Below are positions 1 to 8,475 of a DNA stretch of 44,897 bases, piece after piece. A program made the translations under genes and the position numbers. Positions within the stretch are counted from its first letter, which is position 1; every line of letters starts with the position of its first letter. The stretch spans positions 1-44,897 of the forward strand of contig CASGHD010000130.1 in the NCBI GenBank assembly GCA_949319575.1, written 5' to 3'. This DNA comes from an uncultured Anaerolineales bacterium. GTDB lineage: Bacteria > Chloroflexota > Anaerolineae > Anaerolineales > Villigracilaceae. The notes beneath the pieces were generated by a model. That model was given only the letters and a program-made list of their open reading frames with translations. It had not been told where the DNA came from and made no database searches.

Positions 1-1
1 C

Positions 2-655
2 TTCTACGAACCCAGCGCAGGGACGATCCGCATCAACGGGCGGGATTACATGGATTACAAACTCGAGTCGATTCACGACAAGATCGGAATCGTGTTGCAG
101 ACGCCGCACCTCTTCTCGGGCAGTGTCCGCGACAACATCCGCTATGGGCGGCTGGATGCAAATGATGATGAAGTTATCGAAGCCGCGAAGATCGCGGGCG
201 CGCATGATTTCATCGTGACGTTGGAAAAGGGATACGATCACAACGTCGGCGAAGGCGGCGGATTGTTATCCGTTGGGCAGAAGCAGTTGATCAGTCTCGC
301 GCGAGCTGTGCTTGCCCGCCCCGAACTCTTCATCATGGACGAAGCGACGTCTTCTGTCGACACGCTGACCGAGGCGTTAATCCAAAGAGGCATGGAAGCG
401 TTGATGCGCGGACGCACGTCGTTCGTCATCGCCCACCGCCTGTCCACCATCCGCAAGGCGAATCGAATCGTCGTGATCGAAAACGGGAAAATTGCCGAAC
501 AAGGCTCGCACGCTGAACTGCTCAAACAACGCGGACACTACTACCGCCTGTACACGCAGCAATTCAGGCACGAGTTGGAAGCGCAGTATGGGTTTGATGA
601 AGCGCTTGGAGTCGTGAAGAAGAAAGAAGAGCCTGAGGCGATGGCGGCGGATTAG
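2..655 (+). CDS. ABC transporter ATP-binding protein (exporter type), 3' part, truncated by window start
   Basis: Frame is open from base 2 (FYEPSAGTIRINGRDYMDYKLESI...). Signature LLSVGQKQLISLARA, Walker B ELFIMDEATSSVD and H-loop VIAHRLSTI are present. Confidence 0.95.
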   Translation, partial: FYEPSAGTIRINGRDYMDYKLESIHDKIGIVLQTPHLFSGSVRDNIRYGRLDANDDEVIEAAKIAGAHDFIVTLEKGYDHNVGEGGGLLSVGQKQLISLARAVLARPELFIMDEATSSVDTLTEALIQRGMEALMRGRTSFVIAHRLSTIRKANRIVVIENGKIAEQGSHAELLKQRGHYYRLYTQQFRHELEAQYGFDEALGVVKKKEEPEAMAAD

Positions 656-680
656 ATCGAGTTAGAGGTAAAAGAACCTA

Positions 681-751
681 TCCGAATACCGGAGCGCGGA
701 CTTTAGTCTGCCTAATGAGCGGACTAAAGTCCGCGCTCCGAGTTTTTCGGA
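681..751. repeat. Long inverted repeat between convergent genes
   Basis: cggagcgcggactttagtc (690-708) is perfectly complementary to gactaaagtccgcgctccg (722-740). An outer TCCGAA/TTCGGA pair lies at 681-686/746-751. Confidence 0.85.
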
Positions 752-769
752 CAGATACTAAATCGATTA

Positions 770-803
770 ATCGGACAGGGCGATATTAATCGCCCTGTCC
801 GAT
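770..803. terminator. Bidirectional terminator-like hairpin
   Basis: Perfect 15-bp stem atcggacagggcgat / atcgccctgtccgat with a 4-nt loop (atta), between convergent genes ending at 655 and 820. Confidence 0.75.
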
Positions 804-819
804 ATATTGTTTGTTGAAT

Positions 820-2538
820 CTACTCGTTAATGAACCATTCGCGCGCGTTCCAGAATGGCGATGCCCCGGAGAATTTCACTCCTTGCAGGCGGTTGCTTAC
901 AGCCCAGAGGTCGGGGTCCTTCCACATGCCTACCCAGACCACATTGTCGAACATGATCTGCCCGATCTGGTAATAGAGTTGCTTGCGCGCTTCCGGGTCG
1001 GTCTCGGTGGCTTGCTGGTCGAACAACGCGTCCAATTCGGGGTTGCAGTAGCTCTGCCAGTTTCCACCGTCCGGGTTATCCGGTCCGACAACTTGCGAGC
1101 ACAGCCAGTAGGAGGACTGCTCGGGGTCGGGGAAGCTGGTCACGTCTGACCATTCGGCAATGTCATAGTTACCGGTGGCAATGGGACCGCCATCCGCGTA
1201 ACTGTTGAAGAAATCATCGCCATAGTTCACCAATTCCACTCCGATGCCCGCCTGCGCCCACATCTGTTGTACCACGGCTTGCACGTCTTTGCGTAACTGC
1301 CGCTGGTTGGAGATGTAACGCAGAACAAGTTCCACGCCGTCTTTATCGCGCGTGCCATCGCCATTGGAATCCTTCCATCCAGCCACATCGAGCAGACTGC
1401 CCGCTTCCTCCGCATCGTAGGGGTAAGGCGAAATATCGGGGTTTCCGTACGGGGGAGTGCTGTCCCAGAAAGTGGCAGGGACGGTGGTTAGCCCGCCGAG
1501 CAGGTCGTTTACGATCTTCTCGCGGTTGGTCGCCATCACAATCGCTTTGCGCACATTCACATCCAACATGGCGGGGTGAGCGGTTTCAGGGTTGAAATTC
1601 AAGAACCAGCCCTCATCGTAACCGGAGGGTTGTGTCACAAATTTTGCCTTGCCGCTGGAGTTGATCGCATCGGCTTGTGACCAATCGAGAAACGTTGCGA
1701 TGTCTGTATCGCCGGCAAGAATGGCGACCTCTTGCGCGGCGTCGTCTGCCATGCGGATGAACACCTGCTGTAACTTCGCGGGGTGAATCCAATTCGGGTT
1801 CGCTTCGAAGATCATGTGGCTGTCGGTTTCCCATTCTTTGAAGACGAACGGTCCCACTCCGACGGTCGGCGCGGTATTCCATGCGGCGTTATCCAGCGTG
1901 CCTTCCGCCTCGAAGACCGGTCGCAGCACATGTTCCGGCAGAACGCCGGTGTTGAACAATGTGGTCAGCCAGGCGGCGAACGGCGCGTTGAAGTTAACCA
2001 CGAGTGTGTGATCGTCAGGCGCTTCCATGCTGGTCACATAATCCGCGTATGGGTAGGTGCTGTTGACAACATTCTTATCTGATACGAACATTTCGTAGGT
2101 GAAGACGAAATCGTTCGCGGTCACGGGTTCGCCGTCGCTCCATAGAACATCGTCGCGTAGGTTGATCGTCAGGGTCATGCCGTCCGCGCTCATTCCGCCG
2201 TTCTCGGTAGTAGGAAGTTCGGCGGCAATTTCGAGCACCGGGTTGTTATCTGAGTCAAACGACCACAAGCCTTTCAGCCACAACTGCGTGGTGATGCTCG
2301 AAAACCATTGGTTTTGGTATAAGGGGCTGAGCGTGGTCGGCTGTTGCACAAAGGTGACGACCGCGATGCCGCTGAAATGCGGAGCCGGCGGTTCGGTTGC
2401 CGCGGGTTCCGTCGCTTCGGGCGCCGCCGGTTCGGTGGCAACGGCTGGAGGTTCGGTTTCGGCGCCTCCGCCGCAAGCCGCCAACACCATACTCGCGAGA
2501 ACGAGCAGGGACAGTAAAACGTGCAGGTTTCGTTTCAT
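820..2538 (-). CDS. ABC transporter substrate-binding lipoprotein, family 5 (peptide/nickel/oligopeptide type), canonical order
   Basis: Lipoprotein signal MKRNLHVLLSLLVLASMVLAACGGG. Family-5 motifs in usual order (LRDDVLWSDGEPVTANDFVFTYE, VGPFVFKEWE, VRKAIVMATNREKI). RBS ggaggag upstream of the ATG at 2538; the track ORF start at 2601 is too long. Confidence 0.93.
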   Translation of the reverse strand: MKRNLHVLLSLLVLASMVLAACGGGAETEPPAVATEPAAPEATEPAATEPPAPHFSGIAVVTFVQQPTTLSPLYQNQWFSSITTQLWLKGLWSFDSDNNPVLEIAAELPTTENGGMSADGMTLTINLRDDVLWSDGEPVTANDFVFTYEMFVSDKNVVNSTYPYADYVTSMEAPDDHTLVVNFNAPFAAWLTTLFNTGVLPEHVLRPVFEAEGTLDNAAWNTAPTVGVGPFVFKEWETDSHMIFEANPNWIHPAKLQQVFIRMADDAAQEVAILAGDTDIATFLDWSQADAINSSGKAKFVTQPSGYDEGWFLNFNPETAHPAMLDVNVRKAIVMATNREKIVNDLLGGLTTVPATFWDSTPPYGNPDISPYPYDAEEAGSLLDVAGWKDSNGDGTRDKDGVELVLRYISNQRQLRKDVQAVVQQMWAQAGIGVELVNYGDDFFNSYADGGPIATGNYDIAEWSDVTSFPDPEQSSYWLCSQVVGPDNPDGGNWQSYCNPELDALFDQQATETDPEARKQLYYQIGQIMFDNVVWVGMWKDPDLWAVSNRLQGVKFSGASPFWNAREWFINE

Positions 2539-2710
2539 GATTCTCCTCCAAGAGAGATGGATGCGATTTTTCGATGTGTGGGTAAACGAATAGAGAGACA
2601 TCTGTGTCGGGCAACCTCCTGCTATGCAAAATTAGATAGCAATCATCATTCCGCCAGCGGATAAGAACGATTCTTCCGACGGGCGGGTTGATACACGACT
2701 GTGGCGTTCT

Positions 2711-3661
2711 CTAACTGACGTTCGCCAGCCGCGGATCCAACGCGTCGCGCAGACCGTCGCCGAGTAAGTTGAAAGCCAGCACGGTAAGCATGATCGCCAG
2801 CCCGGGGTAAAACACAAGATGCGGCGCGGTGAACACCTGATTGCGTTCCGAGCCGAGCATTGCGCCCCACTCCGGAGTTGGAGGTTGCGCTCCCAATCCG
2901 AGGAAAGAAAGAGCCGCCGCATCCAAAATTGCGGTAGCGATTCCCAACGTCCCCTGCACAATGAGCGGCGTCAATGCGTTAGGCAGGATGCGGCGAAATA
3001 GAATATCGAAGGCGTTTCCCCCGAGCGAGCGCGTGGCAGAGACAAAATCCATCTCGCGCACCAAAAGGACGCTGCCGCGCATCACGCGCGCATACGCGGG
3101 AATCGAAACAATGCCGATGGCAAGCAACGCGTTGATCAACCCCGGTCCTAAAACGGTGACAATGGCAATGGCAAGCAACAGGGAAGGGAAGGCAAGCAAC
3201 ACATCCATCACGCGCATGATCGCGTTGTCCACCCATCCGCCAAAATAGCCCGCCAGCGCGCCAAGAACCGTGCCAACCAGGATGGCAAACGTGACCGTGG
3301 AAAAACCGATCATCAAACTCAGGCGCGCGCCGTACAGCAGGCGGCTGAACTCATCGCGGATGACTCCATCCAACCCCATAATATGCTGGGGGCTTTCTTT
3401 GGGGCAACCAAGCAAATGAATGCAGGGAGGCAGGCGCTTTTGGGCTTGCCCGGCGTAGTCCGGCACATCAAGCATGGATTTTACGGGGTCGTACGGCGCC
3501 AGCCATTGAGCGGTTAATGCCACAAAAATTAAGATCCCTAAAATGATCATACCGACGACGGCAGATTTGCGGCGAAAGAGACGCTTTTTAGTGATACTCC
3601 ATAGGCTGACCGATTCGAGCGAGATCGCTTCCGCGTCTAATTTGGATATAGTGTTTGCCAT
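2711..3661 (-). CDS. ABC transporter permease, DppC/OppC family
   Basis: Binding-protein-dependent permease with N-terminal TM and the motif ...GAALSFLGLGAQPPTPEWGAMLGSERNQ. Confidence 0.93.
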   Translation of the reverse strand: MANTISKLDAEAISLESVSLWSITKKRLFRRKSAVVGMIILGILIFVALTAQWLAPYDPVKSMLDVPDYAGQAQKRLPPCIHLLGCPKESPQHIMGLDGVIRDEFSRLLYGARLSLMIGFSTVTFAILVGTVLGALAGYFGGWVDNAIMRVMDVLLAFPSLLLAIAIVTVLGPGLINALLAIGIVSIPAYARVMRGSVLLVREMDFVSATRSLGGNAFDILFRRILPNALTPLIVQGTLGIATAILDAAALSFLGLGAQPPTPEWGAMLGSERNQVFTAPHLVFYPGLAIMLTVLAFNLLGDGLRDALDPRLANVS

Positions 3662-3663
3662 GA

Positions 3664-4743
3664 TTAATTCAACCGTATGCGCGGATCGAGATATGCGTAG
3701 GAAATGTCAACGAGCAGGTTTAGAACAACGAAGAAAACGGCAATCACAACGGTAAAAGCCTGCACGATGCCGTAATCGCGGGCAGTGATGGCTTCATATA
3801 AAATGCGCCCAACGCCCGCCAGGTTGAACACGGTTTCGGTCAGCACTGCGCCGCCGAGTAGACCTCCCAGCGAGAGCCCAATCACAGTAACGATGGGGAG
3901 CAGGGCGTTACGGAACGCGTGTTTCATCACAACGGCTCTTTGTTTCAATCCTTTGGCGCGCGCGGTGCGGATGTAATCCTGCCCCAGTACTTCGAGCATC
4001 GAGGAGCGCGTCATGCGCGCGATCAAGGCGGTGGAGATGGTCGAGAGCGCCAGAGCGGGCAGGATCATATGTTGAACCGCGTCTTTGAAAGTCTTGTAAT
4101 CGCCGGCGAGAATACTGTTAAAAATGTTCATACGGGAGATAAACTCTGCCGCAATAAATACAAACGTCCCTTGAGTCAGGTGCAAATTCCACGCTTCATA
4201 GAAAGGGGATGGGATCAAACCCGCCGACAGACGCCCCGAGGGAGGCAGTTGAAAGGGCGTGCCCTTTAAAGTCAGGGAAAAGATATATGCCAGCATCAGC
4301 CCAAGCCAGAAGACCGGCATTGAAACACCGATGTTCGCCCACAACATCGTTACTACATCTGCCCATGAGTTATGTCGGACCGCCGAAATGACCCCCAGAG
4401 AAACCCCGATGATTATGCTCAACACCAATGCTGAAAATGCCAATTCAACGGTGGTTGGCAGGCGCTGAATGATGATCTCGGTCACTGGCAAAGAGAAGCG
4501 GAAAGATTTTCCAAAATCGCCTTTTAATACCTCACCCATGTAAACGCCAAACTGCGTTAGGATCGGTTGATCCAAGCCGTGCCGCTTGATAAATTCATTG
4601 CACACGGCGTCGGTGGCTTTTTCGCCCAGCATGGCGCGGCAGGGATCGCTTGGGATCAAGCGCGCTAATGCGAACGTTGCAAATAGAATTCCAAATAATA
4701 CCGGGATGCTGAGCAGGAGGCGTCTAAAAATGTAGGTTGCCAT
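3664..4743 (-). CDS. ABC transporter permease, DppB/OppB family
   Basis: MATYIFRRLLLSIPVLFGILFATFALARLIPSDPC..., typical DppB N-terminus, and C-terminal VLNLLVDISYAYLDPRIRLN. Confidence 0.93.
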   Translation of the reverse strand: MATYIFRRLLLSIPVLFGILFATFALARLIPSDPCRAMLGEKATDAVCNEFIKRHGLDQPILTQFGVYMGEVLKGDFGKSFRFSLPVTEIIIQRLPTTVELAFSALVLSIIIGVSLGVISAVRHNSWADVVTMLWANIGVSMPVFWLGLMLAYIFSLTLKGTPFQLPPSGRLSAGLIPSPFYEAWNLHLTQGTFVFIAAEFISRMNIFNSILAGDYKTFKDAVQHMILPALALSTISTALIARMTRSSMLEVLGQDYIRTARAKGLKQRAVVMKHAFRNALLPIVTVIGLSLGGLLGGAVLTETVFNLAGVGRILYEAITARDYGIVQAFTVVIAVFFVVLNLLVDISYAYLDPRIRLN

Positions 4744-4753
4744 GGAAATTTTT

Positions 4754-4786
4754 TATTCCCCCGGTGAGAAACTCACCGGGGGAATA
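4754..4786. promoter_or_regulatory. Strong hairpin between substrate-binding protein and permease genes
   Basis: Perfect 15-bp stem tattcccccggtgag / ctcaccgggggaata with a 3-nt loop, in the 66-bp gap downstream of the 4810..6555 gene. Confidence 0.8.
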
Positions 4787-4809
4787 TATAAACAAGTTTT
4801 TGAATTTAC

Positions 4810-6555
4810 TTACGGGGCAGGCGCGTTCAAGAACGGACCAAAGAGACCGCTCCAATAGGAGAAACCGCCGGTGTTGCCCGTATGAAGCGGGTTGGCGGCA
4901 TCCCACTGAACTACGAGGGATGTCACAACATCGTTCGCGTCGAAGGACGAGCCATCGTGGAACAGAACGCCCTGGCGCAGGTGGAAGATCCACTCGGTCA
5001 GGTCTGCGTTGGCTTCGTAGGATTCAGCCAAGACAGGTTCGACCGCGGTGCCGCCGACTTCGTAGCCGAGCAGGGACTGAGTCACCTGTTCGCAAGCGCG
5101 CAGAGATTCGCCATCGGTCTCATCCGCGCAGTAGAGCGAGATGGGTTCGGCATTTTGCATCCAGACGAAAGTGTCTGTGCCATTGCCCATGACGGCAAAA
5201 CTTTCATTGCCGAGCGGGCTGGCATGTGGGTTGCCTTCAAGACCAGCCTTGTACGCCACAGCGGAACCGCCGTGAGCCACAGGGATCATGGGAACGTGCG
5301 TTTTGATGGCGTTGTTGGCGGCTTCATAGAAGGGCGCGCGGTCCGCGTCGGAAGCGAGTTGAGCGCCTTGTTCAATGGCATCCACGACATCGGGGAACTT
5401 GTCTCCGAATTGAGCGGAAGAGCCAGCGCCGAAGTGATAACCAAGGAAGTTGGTCTGGTCAGGATAGTCAGCGCCCCAGCCCAGCATGTACAGGCCGGTC
5501 AGTTGACCGGAATCAGCCGCGTCGAGGAAGGCGCCGGATTCCATCACTTCGATCTTGAGAGTGATGTTTAGGTTCGTCTTCAATTGGGCTTGAATATCCT
5601 GCGCCACAATGTTCGGGTCGGGCAGGTAGCCGCGCACAACATCGCGGTAGTTTAGAACGGTTTCAAAACCATCGGGATAGCCAGCCTCGGCAAGTAACGT
5701 CTTAGCGGCGGCGGCATCGAAGGAATACCAATCATCGCCAACACAACCATTCGGAATCGAGCAGGGTGTGAAGTGTGAAGCAACTTCGGAGCCGGCAGGG
5801 TAGAAGTTATCTACAATGCGTTGGCGGTCAATGCCCATGGCAATCGCCTGGCGGACTTTTTCATTGGCAAGCGGATTCTTGGAATTATCGAACCCATCAA
5901 CCTTCGGGTTGTTGTTGAAGCCAATATACATGATGTTCAACGCCGGGCGCGGGATCAACTGGAGGTTCGAGTCGGCTTCAATGGTAGCGAAGTCGTCCGG
6001 GCCGGGGTTGTCAATGCCGTCCACAGTGCCGGACTGCAATTCGAGCAAGCGTTGGGCAGATTCAGTACCCCAGCGGAACACGAGGGTCTTGCTCATGGCA
6101 GGGTCGCCCCAATATTCATCGAAGCGGCTGAAGACGAGTTGGTTACCGCGCTCCCACGATTCGACTTTATAAGGACCCGTGCCGACAGGATTCTCGAGCG
6201 GCGAGCCGTTGGTGGCTTCCAGATGTTCCTGAGGCTGGATCGCGAAAGAGCTAAATGCAATCTTTGAGGGAAGGGCAGGGTCGGGGACGCACAACGAGAT
6301 TTTGACGGTGAATTCGTCCACTGCTTCGATGGACTTGACCTCGCCGCCATAATCACAGTTGGGGGCTTCCGCTTTTACGCCTTCATATGCGGCGGGAGGC
6401 TCAGTTGCAGGCGCTTCCTTCGTCGGGGCTTCGGTGGGCGGGGCGGCCGGTTCGTCGGTCGCAACCTGGGTGGCAACGGGTCCGCCGCCGCACGCCGCAA
6501 GGATCATGCTCGCGAGAACGAGCAGTGACATCAAACTGAATAGGTTTCGTTTCAC
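4810..6555 (-). CDS. ABC transporter substrate-binding lipoprotein, family 5, apparently circularly permuted
   Basis: GTG start with aggagg RBS. Lipoprotein signal MKRNLFSLMSLLVLASMILAACGGG. VKSIEAVDEFTVKISL, GTGPYKVESWE and VRQAIAMGIDRQRIVDNF come first; the canonical N-terminal block DTFVWMQNAEPISLYCADETDGESLRACEQVTQSLLGYE...LRQGVLFHDGSSFDANDVV is at residues 461-581. Confidence 0.92.
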   Translation of the reverse strand: MKRNLFSLMSLLVLASMILAACGGGPVATQVATDEPAAPPTEAPTKEAPATEPPAAYEGVKAEAPNCDYGGEVKSIEAVDEFTVKISLCVPDPALPSKIAFSSFAIQPQEHLEATNGSPLENPVGTGPYKVESWERGNQLVFSRFDEYWGDPAMSKTLVFRWGTESAQRLLELQSGTVDGIDNPGPDDFATIEADSNLQLIPRPALNIMYIGFNNNPKVDGFDNSKNPLANEKVRQAIAMGIDRQRIVDNFYPAGSEVASHFTPCSIPNGCVGDDWYSFDAAAAKTLLAEAGYPDGFETVLNYRDVVRGYLPDPNIVAQDIQAQLKTNLNITLKIEVMESGAFLDAADSGQLTGLYMLGWGADYPDQTNFLGYHFGAGSSAQFGDKFPDVVDAIEQGAQLASDADRAPFYEAANNAIKTHVPMIPVAHGGSAVAYKAGLEGNPHASPLGNESFAVMGNGTDTFVWMQNAEPISLYCADETDGESLRACEQVTQSLLGYEVGGTAVEPVLAESYEANADLTEWIFHLRQGVLFHDGSSFDANDVVTSLVVQWDAANPLHTGNTGGFSYWSGLFGPFLNAPAP

Positions 6556-6679
6556 GTTTCTCCTCCTAAGAGAAATTTGGTTTGGATTTGTTAACTTGTA
6601 TCGATGGGGGGAATCGGAATGATTTTGCGAGAGGATGCCTCCTTTCGGATAATGGGCAGATTATACAGCAAAAGAATAA

Positions 6680-7795
6680 TTAGTAAACGGGTAAGGGGAC
6701 GCCCAACCCATTTAACGCTACTTGAGAGGGGTTTTTATGCCACAAACCGGGAACTTTTGTATGGCATGTAGGGCACCTCCCATCGCCGGTGATGCGATAC
6801 TCCTGAATGATGTACCCCCGTCTCTTTACCAGTGTGAAGTTGCACGCCGGGCAAAACGTATCTTCATACTCCCCAACCTGCCCCGGTAAATTCCCCGCGT
6901 ACACGAATCGCAGACCCGCCTCTTTTCCAATCTCTGCCCCGCGTAAAAGAGTCTTCGCATCGGTGTTGTCCGGGTCAGTCATTTTGTAATCTTTGTGGAA
7001 CGCGGTCACATGCCACGGAATATCTTTCGAAACGCCCGCGATGAAACGCGCCGCATCCCATAACTCTTCATTTGAATCGTTGAAGCCCGGAATCGTCAGC
7101 GTGACGATCTCCACCCACAGACCCATTTCATGCGCGCGCTTGATCCCGTCCAATGTGTGTTGCAAAACGCCGCCCAACTTGCGATAATTCTTATCCTGCA
7201 TACATTTCAAATCCACTTTGTATGCGGAGATATATGGTCTTATGTATTCCATCACTTCCGGCGTATTATTTCCGTTTGAAACGTACGCGCACATCAACCC
7301 CGCCTTCTTCGCCTCTTTGAAAATCTCAACCGCCCACTCGCTGGTAATCAATGGTTCGTTGTATGAAGAGACAACAATCGAAGCGTTTGTTTTTCTTGCA
7401 TAATCAACCATCCCTTGCGGCGAAATCTTCCGAATGGAATTTATAGACTCATCCGAAGATGGGTCGCGCATGGCTTGGGAAGTTAACCAGTTTTGGCAGT
7501 AACCACAATGGAAATCGCAACCGAGCATCCCAAACGTTAAGGCGTTGGTTCCAGACATAACATGAAAAAAAGGTTTCTTTTCGATAGGGTCGCTTTGCAA
7601 CGCGCCCACGTAGCCCCACGGCACGCGCAGCTCTCCGCCCTCGTTGAACCGCACTTGGCAAATCCCGCGCTTCCCCTCGCGGATCACACAGCGATGTCCG
7701 CACGCGAAACAGCGTAATTCCTTGTTGGGCAATTTTTCATACAACTCCCCCGTCACGGTCAGCGTATCCAACAATTCGCCGATTGAAGTCGTCAT
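6680..7795 (-). CDS. amrS: Radical SAM enzyme, AmmeMemoRadiSam-system (AmrS-like) / PflA-related
   Basis: CX3CX2C-type motif CDFHCGYCQN and overall match to the AmrS pattern (CFACGHRCVIREGKRGICQVR, FHKDYKMTDPDNT, C-terminal CxxC pairs). ATG at 7795. Confidence 0.85.
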   Translation of the reverse strand: MTTSIGELLDTLTVTGELYEKLPNKELRCFACGHRCVIREGKRGICQVRFNEGGELRVPWGYVGALQSDPIEKKPFFHVMSGTNALTFGMLGCDFHCGYCQNWLTSQAMRDPSSDESINSIRKISPQGMVDYARKTNASIVVSSYNEPLITSEWAVEIFKEAKKAGLMCAYVSNGNNTPEVMEYIRPYISAYKVDLKCMQDKNYRKLGGVLQHTLDGIKRAHEMGLWVEIVTLTIPGFNDSNEELWDAARFIAGVSKDIPWHVTAFHKDYKMTDPDNTDAKTLLRGAEIGKEAGLRFVYAGNLPGQVGEYEDTFCPACNFTLVKRRGYIIQEYRITGDGRCPTCHTKVPGLWHKNPSQVALNGLGVPLPVY

Positions 7796-7809
7796 ACAGC
7801 CTCTTCCTT

Positions 7810-7821
7810 TATAATACACCC
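7810..7821 (+). promoter_or_regulatory. -10 box TATAAT six bases before mobA ATG
   Basis: TATAAT at 7810-7815, acaccc, ATG at 7822. Confidence 0.65.
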
Positions 7822-8433
7822 ATGCTCACCGTTTGTATACAAGCCGGCGGCGCGTCCTCGCGCATGGGCGAAGACAAAGCCCTCAAACCATTTCTTGGGC
7901 GTCCCCTCATCCAGCGCGTTGTGGAAAGACTGCAACCGATCGCGGATGAAATCATCGTGACGACGAATCAGCCCGATGATTTTTCCTTCCTAGATGCGCG
8001 CCTCTTTCCGGACCTCAAGCCGGGTCGCGGCGCCCTCGGCGGACTCTACACTGCCATCGCCTCCGCCGCGCATCCCTTTGTTGCAGTTATCGCCTGCGAC
8101 ATGCCGTTTGCCAGCCCAACACTAATTCAAGCCTCGATCAGAATCATGGATGATAAAAACGCGGATGTTGTCATCGCCAAAAGCGAGGAAGGCTACGAGC
8201 CGCTTCATGCGCTCTATCGCCGCGAGACCTGCCTGCCTGCCATTGAAGCCTCCATCAACGCCGATCAATGGAAGGTCATCGCATGGTTTCCGCAAGTGAA
8301 GGTGAGAGTGTTGACCTCCGAGGAGATCAAATCCGCAGACCCCGCCGGTCTCGCGTTTTGGAATGTGAATACCCCCGAAGAATTTGCAAACGCTGAGAAC
8401 AGGGCAAACAATAATCCCGATGTGGTGAAATAA
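7822..8433 (+). CDS. mobA: Molybdenum cofactor guanylyltransferase
   Basis: NTP-transferase motif MLTVCIQAGGASSRMGEDKALKPFLGRPLI, and VIACDMPFASPTLI. ATG at 7822. Confidence 0.88.
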   Translation: MLTVCIQAGGASSRMGEDKALKPFLGRPLIQRVVERLQPIADEIIVTTNQPDDFSFLDARLFPDLKPGRGALGGLYTAIASAAHPFVAVIACDMPFASPTLIQASIRIMDDKNADVVIAKSEEGYEPLHALYRRETCLPAIEASINADQWKVIAWFPQVKVRVLTSEEIKSADPAGLAFWNVNTPEEFANAENRANNNPDVVK

Positions 8434-8475
8434 ATATCACCCTTCGGAGGTAAAGCTCAATCACAAGAGGAAACC

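Noticed and set aside
4882-5571. 229-aa plus-strand ORF opposite the permuted substrate-binding protein
   Set aside because: Antisense shadow ORF in GC-rich DNA; the minus strand carries clear family motifs.
4810-6555. Permutation explained by frameshift, misassembly or two partial genes
   Set aside because: One continuous frame with leader and stop; segments join in loop-like regions without duplication or loss. Read-level confirmation would still be worthwhile.
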